Positions 31,900 through 44,079 of a DNA stretch of 64,000 nt are shown here, in pieces (the first letter of the stretch is position 1; the number at the start of each line of letters is the position of its first letter). The notes beneath the pieces were generated by a model that saw only the letters and a program-made list of their open reading frames with translations, was not told the origin of the DNA and ran no database searches. This DNA is from Gnetum montanum (taxonomy: Eukaryota > Streptophyta > Gnetopsida > Gnetales > Gnetaceae), in contig MNCI01035156.1 in the NCBI GenBank assembly GCA_015680685.1, forward strand, positions 603,572-667,571, in the 5' to 3' direction. Position numbers and translations under genes: made by a program.

Positions 31900-34195
31900 A
31901 GAGCAATGATAAGCATATATGAGATACCGTAATAGTGAATATAATCATTGGAATTACTCGATATTTGGGGAATTAACTTCATGGAATATATCACTCTAAT
32001 GTTGAAAGAAAATTCATATATAATTGTTGTCATTAAATATTGTATAAAATGGATTGAAGCTAATGTAGTTAGGGATTGAACATCAACAATGGTGGCCAAA
32101 TTCTTTTAGCAACATGTGGTAAATAGATTTGGAGCACTAAGAATGTTAATCTCAAATAATGGAACATAATTCATGAAAGCTACATTCAAAAAAATTAATG
32201 CAACATCTTGAGGTTAAGGATAATTTGATAACACTATATCATCCTTAAGCAAATGGACAGGCTAAAGTAACTAAAAGAAAGATAACATGAATATTAACTA
32301 GAACTATTAGTAGATATAGAAAAGACTAGAACACCAAGCTTAATGATGTTCTATGGGCCTATAAATTGACTTGAAAACTTCCTATAGGATATTCATCATA
32401 TAAACTTGTATATGAAAAACTACCAACCTTACCAATCCAAGCAGAGATTCATACCCTAACCATTATGTGCTCCTTGGACATAAACCATGATTCTATCCAA
32501 AAAGAAAACTTAAGAAAACTCAACCTATTAGATGAAAATTTGCTAGTGGCTCTCATGCTTAATGAGATTCATAAGACATATATAAAATGTAGACATGATG
32601 CTACGATTCAACATGCTCATATTAGATCAAGTGATAAAGTTCTCTATTATAATCCAAACTATGTAATGCAACAAACAAAGTTTTAGATGTAATGGAAAGA
32701 AACTTAGATCATCTAGGCTATATACAAATCTAGCACCATGCACATCTATCACATAAGTAATCCACAAAAATCTTGTTCTTGTGAATATCCAACAAATCAA
32801 ATCATTCAATAACTCCAAATAACCTACAAACTCCACCATAGACTTTGCTAAAGATAAACCCTAATCAAGTTTTTGTATCTACTTATTTGACAATAGTTGT
32901 GGGGGAGCTACTAATGACACATAGGCCTTGTGAGTTTATTTCCTTTTTACTTTTTACAATTATTTAATGTATTTTCAATTTTTTGAGATATTTTTATTCT
33001 TTAGTATCTTTTTAATTTTTTTATATGTTTTCATATTCTTCATATTATCTTGTTCTTTAAATTATTCCTTAAACATTTTAATTTGTCAAATATGAATATC
33101 CTTGTTATTTCACTAATAAGAGCATCAAAGGTAAGCAAGATGTTGGCTAAGATAGGAAGAATTTCACCTTATGTTATCAAATCATTAAAAGAATAATTGT
33201 ATATATAGTGAGACTACATCATTCATTCCCTTCTTTCTAGTAATAAGAGGTTCTTATCATGGATCTAATGCAATTTGTATCACATAAAACCAAAATAAAC
33301 CCATGATCATTATACCTTGATGGAAGGGTAAAGAACCAAGTGGGAAGAGAAAAAGGTGTGACATCAAGGGTATTTGTTGATTCTTTAAACTTCATCTATG
33401 TGTAAAAATTTTGTATGTGTTATACAATTACTTATTTTTTCGTTATCATGAAAGCATATTTTGTAATATATGTTACCATACTATGATACTAGAAAGACAT
33501 ATGGCCCATGCCTAAAGATATCCCTCTAACAAGACTAATAAAATAATCAAGTAATCCATATGTGAATTAATATTCTTAGGATATCACTAAAAAGACATGT
33601 TATCCATGCCTGAAGATGCACCACTAATGGGATTGGCATTGGCCATGGGGCTAGAAACACATGTTATCCATATTTGAAGGCATCCCTTTGACCAATGACC
33701 AAGATGTCATAAAAACTTAATTAGTGTAGTTAATTAATGGTAATCACAGCTTCCTCATTTTCTCTCATCAAGTAATAGTATCATTAAGTGATTGTAATTG
33801 GTCTCATGTTAGCTAGTTTAAGATGATGCAATGTGATGTCACTATTAAGTGGCATGGACTTCATTTGAATCTTGGACAAATAGGAATAATGAGCTTTCTA
33901 ATCACGATTTAGACAGAAAATTCATTATGCCTATAGTAAGATACCTCATGTCCTATTTTCTCTGACCTCTTCTTTCATCATTTTACCTCACTAGTATATA
34001 TAATTATAATTTTATGATTTTATATGACATAATGTTATTTTCTTGCTAAGGTAATTCTAACAAGTGTGTATTAGGAAGACAATTATGATTCACATTCAAT
34101 TCCTTGAGTGTCCACGGACATTTATAAGAGTGGTTATATCAGGGCATTAAGCACATGAACCTACTTTGGGGAGAATCCACTTGTAGAACTCTTGT
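31900..34195 (+). mobile_element. Decayed Athila-like internal fragment, + strand
   Basis: This fragment has the integrase (31940-32695) and, to its right, the conserved 3' blocks of A1/A2 in the same order but on the opposite strand: TTGTGGGGGAGC (32893), GTGTGACATCAAGGGTATTTG (33356), a CATGTTATCCATGCCTGAAG block (33595, partly duplicated at 33660), and GTCCACGGACATTTATAAGAG...TTTGGGGAGAATCCACTTGT (34110-34190). Neither LTR can be seen. It shows how far this family can decay and still be recognised. Confidence 0.65.
31940..32695 (+). pseudogene. Integrase fragment, Athila-like
   Basis: Core reading DIWGINFMEYITLM (first catalytic Asp now Asn), VVNRFGALRMLISNNGT (second Asp now Asn), ANGQAKVTKRKI (Glu now Lys), LWAYKLT, GYSSYKLVYEKLPTLPIQAE, LNLLDENLLVALMLNEIHK and SSDKVLYYNPNYV. 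It aligns with 2865-4070 and 52280-53460 throughout. Stops such as the TGA and TAG near 32078-32110 confirm a pseudogene. All three catalytic acids are lost. Confidence 0.8.
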
Positions 34196-34549
34196 GTATC
34201 ATGCTTGGTGACCAATTTCACATCATCTTGCTCATTCCTAGCTGCTATTTCACCTTTTATGTATCTATATAGCCCACAACAATTTCTTTACTTAACCATC
34301 TCCATCAACAACACTCATAGACCTTCATATACTTCACCATGTCCAAGAGCCTTACTTTTGATCACCTTTCTATTATTTATGAGAAATTAAACTATTAGTT
34401 AGCATAATTCTTCAAATAGCCCTAGGATCCTCCAAGCATTCATTCTACTTAGCTTGATTTGCTTTCACAGCTTAGCTCCTCCTCTTAGGTTGCCTAAATA
34501 GCTCATATGTATTTTATCAACCTTGATGAGACCAAACTTAAATGAAGCA
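34196..34549. other. No feature recognised
   Basis: A/T-rich, no frame with motifs; it leads into a repeat field. Confidence 0.4.
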
Positions 34550-35720
34550 TGTGAGTTTTCTTTTTTTTCTTTCAATCCATCTCAGCACCATGTGCAATTG
34601 AGTTCTTCTCTAACAGTTCAGCTCCTCTTATTAGCTTTGTGTAGATATCTTTTTTTTTTTTTTTTTTTTTTTTTTTGACTTTGGTGGGACTGAACTAAAA
34701 TAAGAAGCATATTTGTTTTAGGGCTTTTTTTTTATCAAGCTCAATGTATAAAGGCAAATTGTAGAACTACTTTTGGTTCTACAAAAAGTTGGGAAAATAA
34801 CTCTACCATCTAACTATTTTTCATATAAGCTTGTATGGGGCCATGATTAATCAAGCTTTACAACATGTGTGCTTTTAGTTTTTTCAATCTAGCTCAGCTT
34901 CATGAGCTCATGAGCTTTCTTAATCCAACTCAGCACGTAGAGCTATTTCATAGAATTATTTGGCTTTACAAAGAAAAATTCATTTAGCTCCATCACATTA
35001 GATTGATGAGAAAAGTGCCAAATAGAATCCACTTGTAGCTCTAATTTTCACTCTAGATGGGCCTACTACTTTTAGCATTGCCACGTAAGCTCTCTTTTAA
35101 AAGAATTTTGTGCAGTCAAGTTGAAATAGATTTAAGGCATGAGAGTTCAAGCCGCTCAGTCTAGCTCACCATGTCAAACCAATTTATAAAGACTTATTTT
35201 GGTTCTACAAAGGCTTACCAAATTAGCTCTACCATGTCTCTTGGTTAGTAGGTTTTTGTGGGGTTGGTTTTTTAAAAGAGTTGTAAGGCATGTGGGTATT
35301 TAAAATTTTAATCCAACTCAACTTGTACAACCAATTTGTAAAGGGGTATTTTGGCTTTACAAAGAAAAGCTTGCTTATCTCTACCACGTTAGCTCAACGA
35401 AACAAGCACTTTGTAGACTTAGCTTGTAGATCTATAATTTTGCTCCACAAAGATTACTCTTCCATGTTAGCTCATTGGGATAGTGCTAAATAGAATTCAT
35501 TTGTAGAGTTGTTTTTTTTTTCCCTAAAAAGAGCTCATTAAAATAGCTATACCACAAAAGCTTGAGAAAGGTACAAGATTGAGTTAGCTTGTAAAGTCAT
35601 CTTGAAGAACTGGCTTTGGTTCTACAAAAGGAACAAGGAATAGCTCTACCATGTCATCACTTCTTTTACATGTACAAGCTCATTTAAAGTTCCATCTTCT
35701 TTCAAAAGGCTTTAGAAGCA
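34550..35720. repeat. Field of diverged tandem-like repeats
   Basis: Phrases recur every 100-200 bases: TTTGG(C/T)T(T/C)TACAAAG, AGCTCTACCA(T/C)GTTAGCTCA and AAATAGAATCCA(C/T)TTGTAG (for example 34765, 34965, 35020, 35200, 35350, 35430, 35490, 35620, 35645). Units are too diverged to draw borders by eye. A pure T run of 27 stands at 34650-34676. No coding potential. Confidence 0.55.
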
Positions 35721-36560
35721 ATTCGTGGTTCTTCCACATGCCTTGCCACATCAACTTGTAGAGGCAAATTCTATGCATCAAAAGAATCCAATTCGTGGAA
35801 GCGAGGAATCAAGGATTCATGATTCTAAACATGTTTGGGTACGTGTATCTTAAGAAAATGTGGGGACAAGTTCATAGCCAGGGACATGATAGAGAAAATT
35901 TAAATATATTAGTTTTTTTAAAAAATTGAATCTCATATATCATAAAAAAACATTGTAGAATATAGAACAAGTACAATGTAAATCCAAAATATTGTTAATG
36001 CTTAAAAGTTGCATAGAAGATTGCAATATCACCATTAAATTAAAGCAAGAAAATTTGCAAAGGTATGGAAGGCATCGAATCCATTTCCTTACTCAAGAGC
36101 TATAGTCCGACCAAAAATATAATTTTTACAACAACCAAAATGACAGCAATAAAAATGAAACCCTTTTGTTACTCAATCCAAATTTTCCAAGAATGAAATT
36201 AAGCATCATGTGAATAGCACCATAGGGCCATGTTGAAGACAACCACATTATAAAAAGACACAACAACTCACCTCACCTATGATGATGGAAAACCTTTCGG
36301 ATGCTAGGGAATGGGCACTAGTCATGATGAAAGCAAAAGTAAAAATAGAGCACCATGAGGTTGCATATGGCCATTGGCCATGTGCTAGTGCTAGTGGGCT
36401 TTGTTGGCTCATAAACAAACAAATTTTTTAAAAAAAGTTGAACAAGCATCCATCCCTCATCATGTTCATGATTCATGACCCGTGGTGACGATGACCCTGT
36501 TTTGTTTTTTTTTTTCCTTTTTTCAGCAGATATGAGAAAAAGAGCAAAAACCAGCAATGA
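35721..36560. other. No feature recognised
   Basis: A/T-rich, with a T run at 36504-36515. Minus frames across 36318-36843 lack any motif. Confidence 0.4.
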
Positions 36561-36860
36561 CCAATAAACACACGTGAATGTGTGACTCATGGCGGAACCT
36601 TTGACGCTCCCAAAGGCCTATCCATTCAAATGCAACGTTTACCACGCACGCCCCATCCCAAACTCGATTTCCGCCTTCGGTTACCAAAGTAGCCCTCTTC
36701 TTGCTTTCCGTGTGTTTATTTCTTCGTACTCCCTTGTTTTCTGTGGTCCGTGTCATGCGGATGCCATGAACCTTGATTGCTTGCTCAATGAAATCATGTT
36801 TCTGGTAAGATTGAGAGCAGGAGATGAGAGCAGGAGAGGACAAGTAAGATTTTAATGCAC
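36561..36860 (+). other. G+C-richer low-copy-looking segment; possible gene start
   Basis: A CACGTG box (36572-36577) precedes an ATGGCGGAACC (36589) that opens 88 codons (MAEPLTLPKAYPFKCNVYHA...). CTGGTAAGAT at 36800 would make a splice donor. The opposite strand is also open across this stretch, so codon evidence is ambiguous. I recognise no product. Two near-identical phrases TAAGATTTTAATGCACAAT (36846 and 36883) follow. Confidence 0.2.
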
Positions 36861-36907
36861 AATGAAGAGCAGGAGGGTAGGTAAGATTTTAATGCACAAT
36901 GCAGATA

Positions 36908-37190
36908 TCAAGAACAAGACAAAATAATCCATTCAAAATGTGGGGTGCATAATGCACAATTTAAGTCTTGGCTGAAGTACGTAGGCTTGTCCTTATCTAT
37001 GAAAGCGCTCCAATTTCTTCCAGAAAAGAAGACACATGCTTTTATCTCCTCCACATGGTTTGGGTCCAACTCCACTATGTGTTCAACTGCAATCTCATCC
37101 TTATCATAACGTAAGGCCTTCAACAACGCAATCTAATCCTTATCATAACGTAAGGCCTTCAACAACACCGTTGACGATCGTGGCAGTATC
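36908..37190 (-). pseudogene. Unidentified coding fragment with in-frame 39-bp duplication
   Basis: The minus strand encodes ALRYDKDEIAVEHIVELDPN, HVEEIKACVFFSGRNWSAFI and DKDKPTYFSQDLNCALC. The make-up is like a conserved soluble protein and unlike retroelement proteins. A 39-bp tandem duplication (37089-37127 and 37128-37166) repeats LLKALRYDKDEIA exactly in frame, but the upstream copy has a TAG where the other has Glu. The frame further upstream can be read as TLILPRSSTV. I cannot name the family; it could be a gene fragment or the last exon of a low-copy gene. Confidence 0.35.
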
Positions 37191-37894
37191 AGGGTTTGGA
37201 AGACAAGACAAGTCTGAATGTGTTGAAGGCTTTTCTCCAACTCCTCTGTTGTTTTGTGAGTTCTTTAGGCTCATCTTGAGACTTTTTTTAATAGGTTGTG
37301 AAACATGCCATTACTAATTTGATGTACTGTAATATTTATTAATGATTTTTGAAAAGTATATTATACTGTTTGTTGCTGATTTTGCTACATATATAGAGTA
37401 AAACTTCTACCGTTTTTTGATAGGTTTTGTTGCAGATATAAAGTAAGAACTCTATAGTTTACTTTCCGTTTCAACTTAATAGTAGAGGGAGGAACATGGA
37501 GAAATTCAGAGAAGATAATGGATATAACTATTTTTTACTAATTTTATGGATTTATATTTCATTTTTACAAAGATTTGTTCTAATTTTTTTAATCTGATCT
37601 CTAAAACTTATTAAGAATTTTTCAATCCATCATCTTTCAATCGCTGTTTTTCTTAAGTTCACTGTAGGTGTCTTGATTTTGAATGCTGCTTTCTTTAAAT
37701 TATATGCTTTTCCCTTTAAAAATATAAGACCAGTATTCCTTCCACTCCTTCAATTCTAGTATATTACATACATGTGTGGGTTTAGCAGGAGAGATTTATT
37801 TCATCTGAAAATTCCTTCGTTTCTTACCTTAGTCGATAATGTGGAAAGGCTTATATCGTGGCAGGGATAGTCCGATAGAGACTTTTTATTTATT
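37191..37894. other. No feature recognised
   Basis: A/T-rich, intron-like. A pair of similar phrases, ATATATAGAGTAAAACTTCTA (37390) and ATATAAAGTAAGAACTCTA (37437), forms a ~47-bp weak duplication. Confidence 0.45.
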
Positions 37895-38007
37895 TAACAA
37901 TAAGGTGTTAGCTTTGTGGTAATAGTCTTAGCTTGATTGCTCTTGGTCACATGTTCAATTCTAATGAGTAATATTGAATTATAAATTCTTTTTCAAAAAA
38001 AAAAAAA
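37895..38007 (+). mobile_element. tRNA-derived SINE with poly(A) tail
   Basis: The A-box-like GTTAGCTTTGTGGTAA (from 37907) and B-box-like TGTTCAATTCTA (from 37952) are followed by ATTGAATTATAAATTCTTTTTC and a 13-A tail ending near 38007. It has the same layout as the SINEs at 16.1-16.6 and 39.84 kb. No clear flanking repeat. Confidence 0.65.
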
Positions 38008-39224
38008 TTCATTACTTTGTACCATCTATGCATGGTTTCTAATGAAGGCCCTATGCATGGTTTCTAATGAAGGCCAACCATGAAAGGCTGTGGTAAAGAT
38101 AATCATAAATAAGCAGGGTCTAAGACGATTGCTAATAGTGTATGTATAAATCTGCAATGAAATTCATACTTTAAAACTATTGTCCTTTATACTGTATTTA
38201 ATTACTTGTTAGGCCTTATGAATATATGAGATAGTTCCATTTCAACACCTTGTAAACCAGTAGAATGCAAGCTATGAGTACACAGACACCTCTTAACTAA
38301 GAAAATCATAAGCTTTTTATTTCAGTGAGTACATATCCTATTAACTGAATTTAGAGATATGTTTCAAGCTGACTGATATATTTTAAATGGACAGAATTTA
38401 AAATAGGGTAACTGGAAAATGTGCAATTATAAGACAATGTATAAAATCATATGGAATAAATAATGAATACAATACACAGTATGAATGTGAGCAGTGAGCT
38501 AGATGATCGCAGTCTCGAAGATTCTCAGAGGGGATTTTGAGTTTAAGAGAAGCTGAGGGGGAAAGAAATCAGGCAATTCTGAATGCAAAAGAGCTTGACG
38601 GAGTAGGAATTTTGAATGGTCATCTTTTATTTTTATTTTTAAGTACTTTGTTTCATTTTATTTAAATAATTCTTATTCACATAGTACTATGGTATGGCAT
38701 GTGCCAGTTGGATCGCGTCTATCTTTAGTTTTTTATTTTTCCAACATGATGGGTTGATGTTTTCACCCAGAAGCAGAAATCAATTAGAACAGAACATCCA
38801 CGCACACCAATAGCTTGAGGGAGGTGGACATGTACATGTAGGAATTGATATATATTATTGAAATTGCTTGCATATTGCGCAATAAGAGGCATCAAACAGC
38901 AGCAACAAGAACAGAGCCTCTCCCCTGAATTGTGGGAGTGACTGAGAGTCTGAAAAATTTGAATCCAAAGCCTAATGTTCCCGAGCTGGTTGGCCTAGGT
39001 CCATGTTGCTACCACCATAACAACCCCAGCTTTAACCTCATGTCTTAGTAACTCAAGGCCCTTGACTGTGCTATACAGGTGATAAGTTAGAGTACCTACC
39101 TAATCGTGTATTCAAGCAGGATTGTCATTTCATTCGTTTTCCCATAAATATTTAATTTTTTTTTCTTTTCTATTCTTTCTCACTTGATCACTTAGAAAGA
39201 CATGTTTTTCTCTGGGAAGATAAT
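38008..39224. other. No gene recognised
   Basis: A 22-bp phrase, CTATGCATGGTTTCTAATGAAG, is duplicated at 38027 and 38050. The rest is A/T-rich with no maintained frame. Confidence 0.45.
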
Positions 39225-39793
39225 ACTTGTGATGATGGTTTGATATTCCAATCAAAGACGGGGTTAAGAATCTGGGGCAGATAATGGAGGATTACGCTGT
39301 GCCAAAACAATTTACTGTCTACATCGCTGCAGTTGTGTTGGTGGATGCTAGCAGGATATTCAATGATCAATTAAGAGAGCAAAATGAAAACTTAAAGGCC
39401 CATGTTAGTAAAATACAAAGCATATATTACAATCAAGAATAGTTGATAGTCATCAAAGATGTTAGATATAAACAAGAAAAGCAAGATGATCTAGGGTGGA
39501 TGAAGAATAGAACAGAACCAATTGAAAGCCAAATTTGAAAAAAGGATTATAATTTATCTAACTTAGAAAAAAAATTGTTAGGCATTTTACTAAGAAGTAA
39601 GTCTTGTAAGGAACAATAAAAAAGACTTAGCAATATGGTTGAATTTATGCCTATGAAGGAAGTGCATAACAAAGCAACAAATGTGGCCTTATTATTTGTA
39701 AATTGAGTAAACAAAATGAAGAAAAAAATTAAAAAAGCTGAAAATGTTGATGCTAGATCATGTGGTGACAAGTGCCATATAGAAGGTAGATAA
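39225..39793 (+). pseudogene. Coiled-coil protein pseudogene
   Basis: One + frame runs for about 190 codons with only four stops: WFDIPIKDGVKNLGQIMEDY, TVYIAAVVLVDASRIFNDQL, REQNENLKAHVSKIQSIYYN, KQEKQDDLGWMKNRTEPIES, YNLSNLEKKLLGILLRSKSC, VNKMKKKIKKAENVDA. Charged heptads dominate after residue 50, so a coiled coil is likely. Resemblance to the 21- and 48-kb ORFs is weak and could be compositional. A SINE follows 50 bases downstream. Confidence 0.45.
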
Positions 39794-39840
39794 CATTTAT
39801 AGACATAGAAAAGACCCTTGAAAAGATTGTAAAAACAATC

Positions 39841-39945
39841 AATTGTTAGCTTAGTGGTAAGGGTTTTGACACAGCAACCCCAGATCATAAGTTCAATATA
39901 GGTTCAATTCTATGAGGCAGTATCAAGTTATTACAATGGTATGTT
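39841..39945 (+). mobile_element. tRNA-derived SINE
   Basis: A box TTAGCTTAGTGG (39845-39856) and B box GGTTCAATTC (39901-39910). The ~45-base spacing includes a partial second B-box-like AGTTCAATAT just upstream, a small internal duplication. It ends near TATCAAGTTATTACAATGG. Confidence 0.68.
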
Positions 39946-42900
39946 TTATAGTTAGAAAAAGAGATTGAACATATAACAAATTTTCAAGAAATGTATCTAG
40001 ATTAAAAGGAATTTGAAGGTATTTTCAATCATTTAAGGCATATTTAAAAGATGTTCTAGAAATTGATTCCACAATGATAGTTAGGTAATTAGGAAAATTA
40101 TTTTATTTCCTGGTTATTTAAGCCTAAAATGTCAATGAAATAAGCATTTTTAATTGCCAGTAAACTTTTCATGATGAATTAAAGCAAACAAGAATTTAGT
40201 AGGAAGCAAATTCTTTAAGTTAATTTCTTTTGTAATTTAATATTTAGCCTTATACTTTTAACATTTAGATTGTTGATTTTCATTATGCATGTGTACAATA
40301 GAATAGAATTGAGTTAAACTAATTGCTATCTAGAAATGTCATAGTGTTAATTTATCCTTGTCAAATTTCATAAATTTGATAGCTTTCTATGTCAAAGTGC
40401 AAAATTTTAGAGAGTTTAATTTTCATTCATCCTTTGAGGCTACTGAAATTTACTCAAGATTTAATATATCTTTAAAAATTAAGCTCTTTTATAAATTCTT
40501 TTTGCAATTCTTCTTTGGGAAAGGTTTATGATGGATGAATAGAATAGCTTTGAAGTATATAACCAATTTTAGTTTATGGGATACCACAAGTGAAAATCTT
40601 AAGCTTCATGATCAATAAATACCTATTCTAAAGGGTTGAATTAATTTTGATATAAATTATTCAAGAACATATGCATAATCAATCTTTTATATTAGACAAA
40701 AGTTCCTTATTTTAGTTTTATAATTTAAGACCAAATATAAAGTTTATGGTATTTTCATCAAGCAATACATTTTAATTACTTTCTTTTTGAGTTCCATAAT
40801 ATATATAGAGTAAAAAAATAGGATATTTAGTATTATTGGGTTTCATCAGTTCAAAATAGGTTATAACTATTCTTTCTCTCCATTAAAGTAACTATTTCTA
40901 TTTGAGGATATCTGAGTATTAAACTAATTGTAGTTATCTAGGATATTTTAGCCTTAGTGGTAGCAAAGACTATCAACAAGCTAAACTTGAGTTTTTCAGG
41001 TCTAGTTAGTAATCATGTCCAAAGTTCTTATTAATAGCTTACTTATGGTCAAATGTAAGAACAAATTTTATTTAGAACCCATAAGAGGTAATCTAGTTAA
41101 ACTTAGCAGTTCACTATCTAGCAACTATACTCCTAATGAGATGTCACATATTCATCAAGGAGCCCAATTTGAGTTCACATCATCTTAAAATAGAAATTAG
41201 AGGATGCACGTAAATTTTTAGAGAAGAACACACATGTAGGCTATGTAGTTTAAGAGGATTCGATGAGAAGCAAAATGTTTATCTTAGTTACCTCAAAATG
41301 AATATTTTAGACAAAAATGTAGTATTATTTAGATGCAAAGTAGCAATAGGGTCTATAATTTTTCCTAGTTATATTAAGTTTTTTTCCACCACTTTGTTGA
41401 ATCTATATTTAACTTTCATGATACAAATCTAATGCTTGTCTATTGTTTGGATCTTTAGATGTAATAAAATCTAAGTTTCAATTTTATAATTAGAATGTGT
41501 ATCGCCAAAACTTAAAGTGCTTAATATAATTTAATTTGATACTATATTATTATTATTAGGTCAATTGAAAAAGCCACAATCTAGTTAGAACATAGTATAT
41601 AAAGATAATTTAACCATTTGAACCATCAATCCAAAAATATACATAAATATATTAAAACATGGTAAATGAAGGGAAACTAGCTTAATTATATATTTATAAT
41701 ACATATATATTATTTGATTAAGAGACCCTTTTTGTTCTTATAAGGAAAGATCTACACCCTTACCAAATCCTTTGCATGGAAGTATAGAAAATTATTTAGT
41801 AGAGAAATTAGAAATGTGGCAGAAATCAGAAACATGTCATATATACCCAATTATATAGTTTGTTTTTTTTTTTTTAGCATGGATACACATTGAATTGGCA
41901 AAAATAGTAGTATAAAAGGATATTCTTGAAAGCTTTGATCATGTTGTAGATTCTATGAAAAAGCTTGGATTTCATTAGCATTATAAATAGGCTCTCATAA
42001 AGTGTTATGGATGGAAAATTATTTAGTGTTACCAATAAGCTCTCTTAGAACATTATGGACGAAATATTATTTAGCATTATCAATCTACAACTACTAGTTG
42101 GCTTCTTAGATAAAATTATTTAGTATTATTGATAAGCTTTGATAGAGTATTATAGACTAATTATTATTTAGTGTTACTGATCTATAACTAGTTGTTGGCC
42201 TCTCGAACAAAACTACCTTCATAAGAATTACTATAAATGTTCTGTTTAGAATTGCTAAAAAAGAAGTCAAAATTGATATGAATTTTTAGTTCATTTTTTT
42301 TAAAGAAAGAAAAAGCAATTCCATTCAACTAGTGTATGAATTCCATGTGCAAACTTGCCCTTGAACAATTTTTATGAAAACTTGAAACATTTCTCATTAC
42401 ATGTTTGTTAATTTAGAAATTTTCAAGTTGCCATTTGCATCTTTTATATTTAATAATCCATTTTTATAAAAAAAGAAAATTCTTGAACTAGGATTTAATT
42501 ATGAAGTAAATATAGAGCATTTGGAAGCTAGTTACCTTTAAGTCCATCTAGAAGTGATAGGAGTACCATTAGTTTTGAACCATTGAAATATATCATACAA
42601 ATCGCAATGCAGTTTGGTTGGAAGCTTTGAAGACAATATCGAGTGGATTACCAAACACACTCATGTATATTATTTTATTCAAGAAATATAAAAGATATTA
42701 GAATATATATAATATAATTAGAAATACATGTTTTATAATAAGAGAGAAAATATTTATAATTTTATGTTTTTATAATTTTATGGATTTTATGAATATAAGA
42801 ATAAAATATTAATAAACACTCAATAAACACTCTTACGGATATGTATAACACCACACACAAAATGCAATCAAAATAACTCTAAATTACAACATTGATGGCC

Positions 42901-44079
42901 CAACACTATGCCATATAGTTATTATTTCTGTAGGCAAGCGTGAATCACTGTAGCTTAAGAAAATGAGAATTAAATAAATATTTTTATTATTTTTAATATT
43001 TTATATTATTTTAGCATTTTAGTGTTTAAGGCATCAAAGGTAGAAAAAGGGAAAACCATAAGCTTTACTTACTTCACAAACATTGGACTCCACATTGATC
43101 GAATGGTTTTGGGCTATGTAAGTAAGGTAGCACTTTGACAAAGTCTAACTGTAGTTGTGAAAGCAACAACTTAAAACACATATACAAGACAAGAAAAGAA
43201 ATGAATGTGCTTAAGGGAAAAGATCTTCATATAAAATTGAATGTGCACAGCCAAATAAAAATTCTAGAATGAAGTTGTTTTGCATGAAAGCTTATCCTAG
43301 TTTTTTATAGTTTTTGCAACATAATGATAGAGGTTCACTAGCACCTAAGCATCAACAAAGGCTCATTACTATAGCCTAGGCATATTGGAATCACATCAAA
43401 CATAATATGAGGGTAAAGGAATTAAACCAAGCCTACAAAGGGGATGCATCAACACCCTTGCACTAATGCAGAGGTGTCCTAACACAAGGTAGTAAGTGCA
43501 TCCATGCCATGCACACTTTGTTTACCTAATTTTGGGTGAAATCCATAATGCTAGAAAACATATTAGAAAGTTTTCAAGATTCTTGAATGAAGCTGAAAAT
43601 ATCTTAGAAAGCCTAAAACATGCATCAAACTTGCAAGTATAAAATGTTAAGTAAGGATCAAAACCTAAGAGGTAGAAACCTTAACCATACATGTGAAGAC
43701 TATAAACATAGGAAGTGAAATACTCCTCAAGTCTAGGGCTTACAATCAACTTATAAAATATCACTAGATTACTTATCATTTTATCACAACTAAGTTAAGC
43801 TAGTCCCATAGCTTTAACACCCAAGACATAGAATCTGAACTAGACACATGACATAATCCATGCAGAGAAGTACAACTGTAGAAATTTACAATCCATGACT
43901 ATAATACAATAAAAGCCACCTCATTAAGAAGTGCTAGGGAATGGTCATTAAGAGAAGAGGCTCCTTGATGTGCCTACTTAGTATGGAAAAAAGCCTAAAG
44001 AGCTAGCTATAAAGATATGAAATCTCTAAAGTTGGGCCTCTTGGTCCATTATCCTTACTTGGAGCTATGAAATCTATTT
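39946..44079. other. 4-kb A/T-rich stretch without recognisable genes
   Basis: No domain, LTR or SINE signature on either strand. A weak tandem pattern lies at 41985-42200 (ATTATTTAGTGTTAC, ATTATTTAGCATTATC, ATTATTTAGTATTATTG, ATTATTTAGTGTTACTG), spaced 40-90 bases. T runs at 41864-41876. 42660-42830 is almost pure A+T. Confidence 0.5.

Noticed and set aside
34650-34676. Poly(T) as a reverse-strand SINE or LINE tail
   Set aside because: No pol III boxes or LINE frame on the minus strand next to it; probably simple-repeat growth.
36318-36843. Two overlapping minus frames of 90 and 106 codons
   Set aside because: No motif, overlapping an equally open + frame; the openness follows from local G+C content.
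39547-39888. 113-codon minus frame rich in Phe and Leu, membrane-like
   Set aside because: It is the complement of the Lys-rich coiled-coil pseudogene on the + strand, which explains the hydrophobic look.
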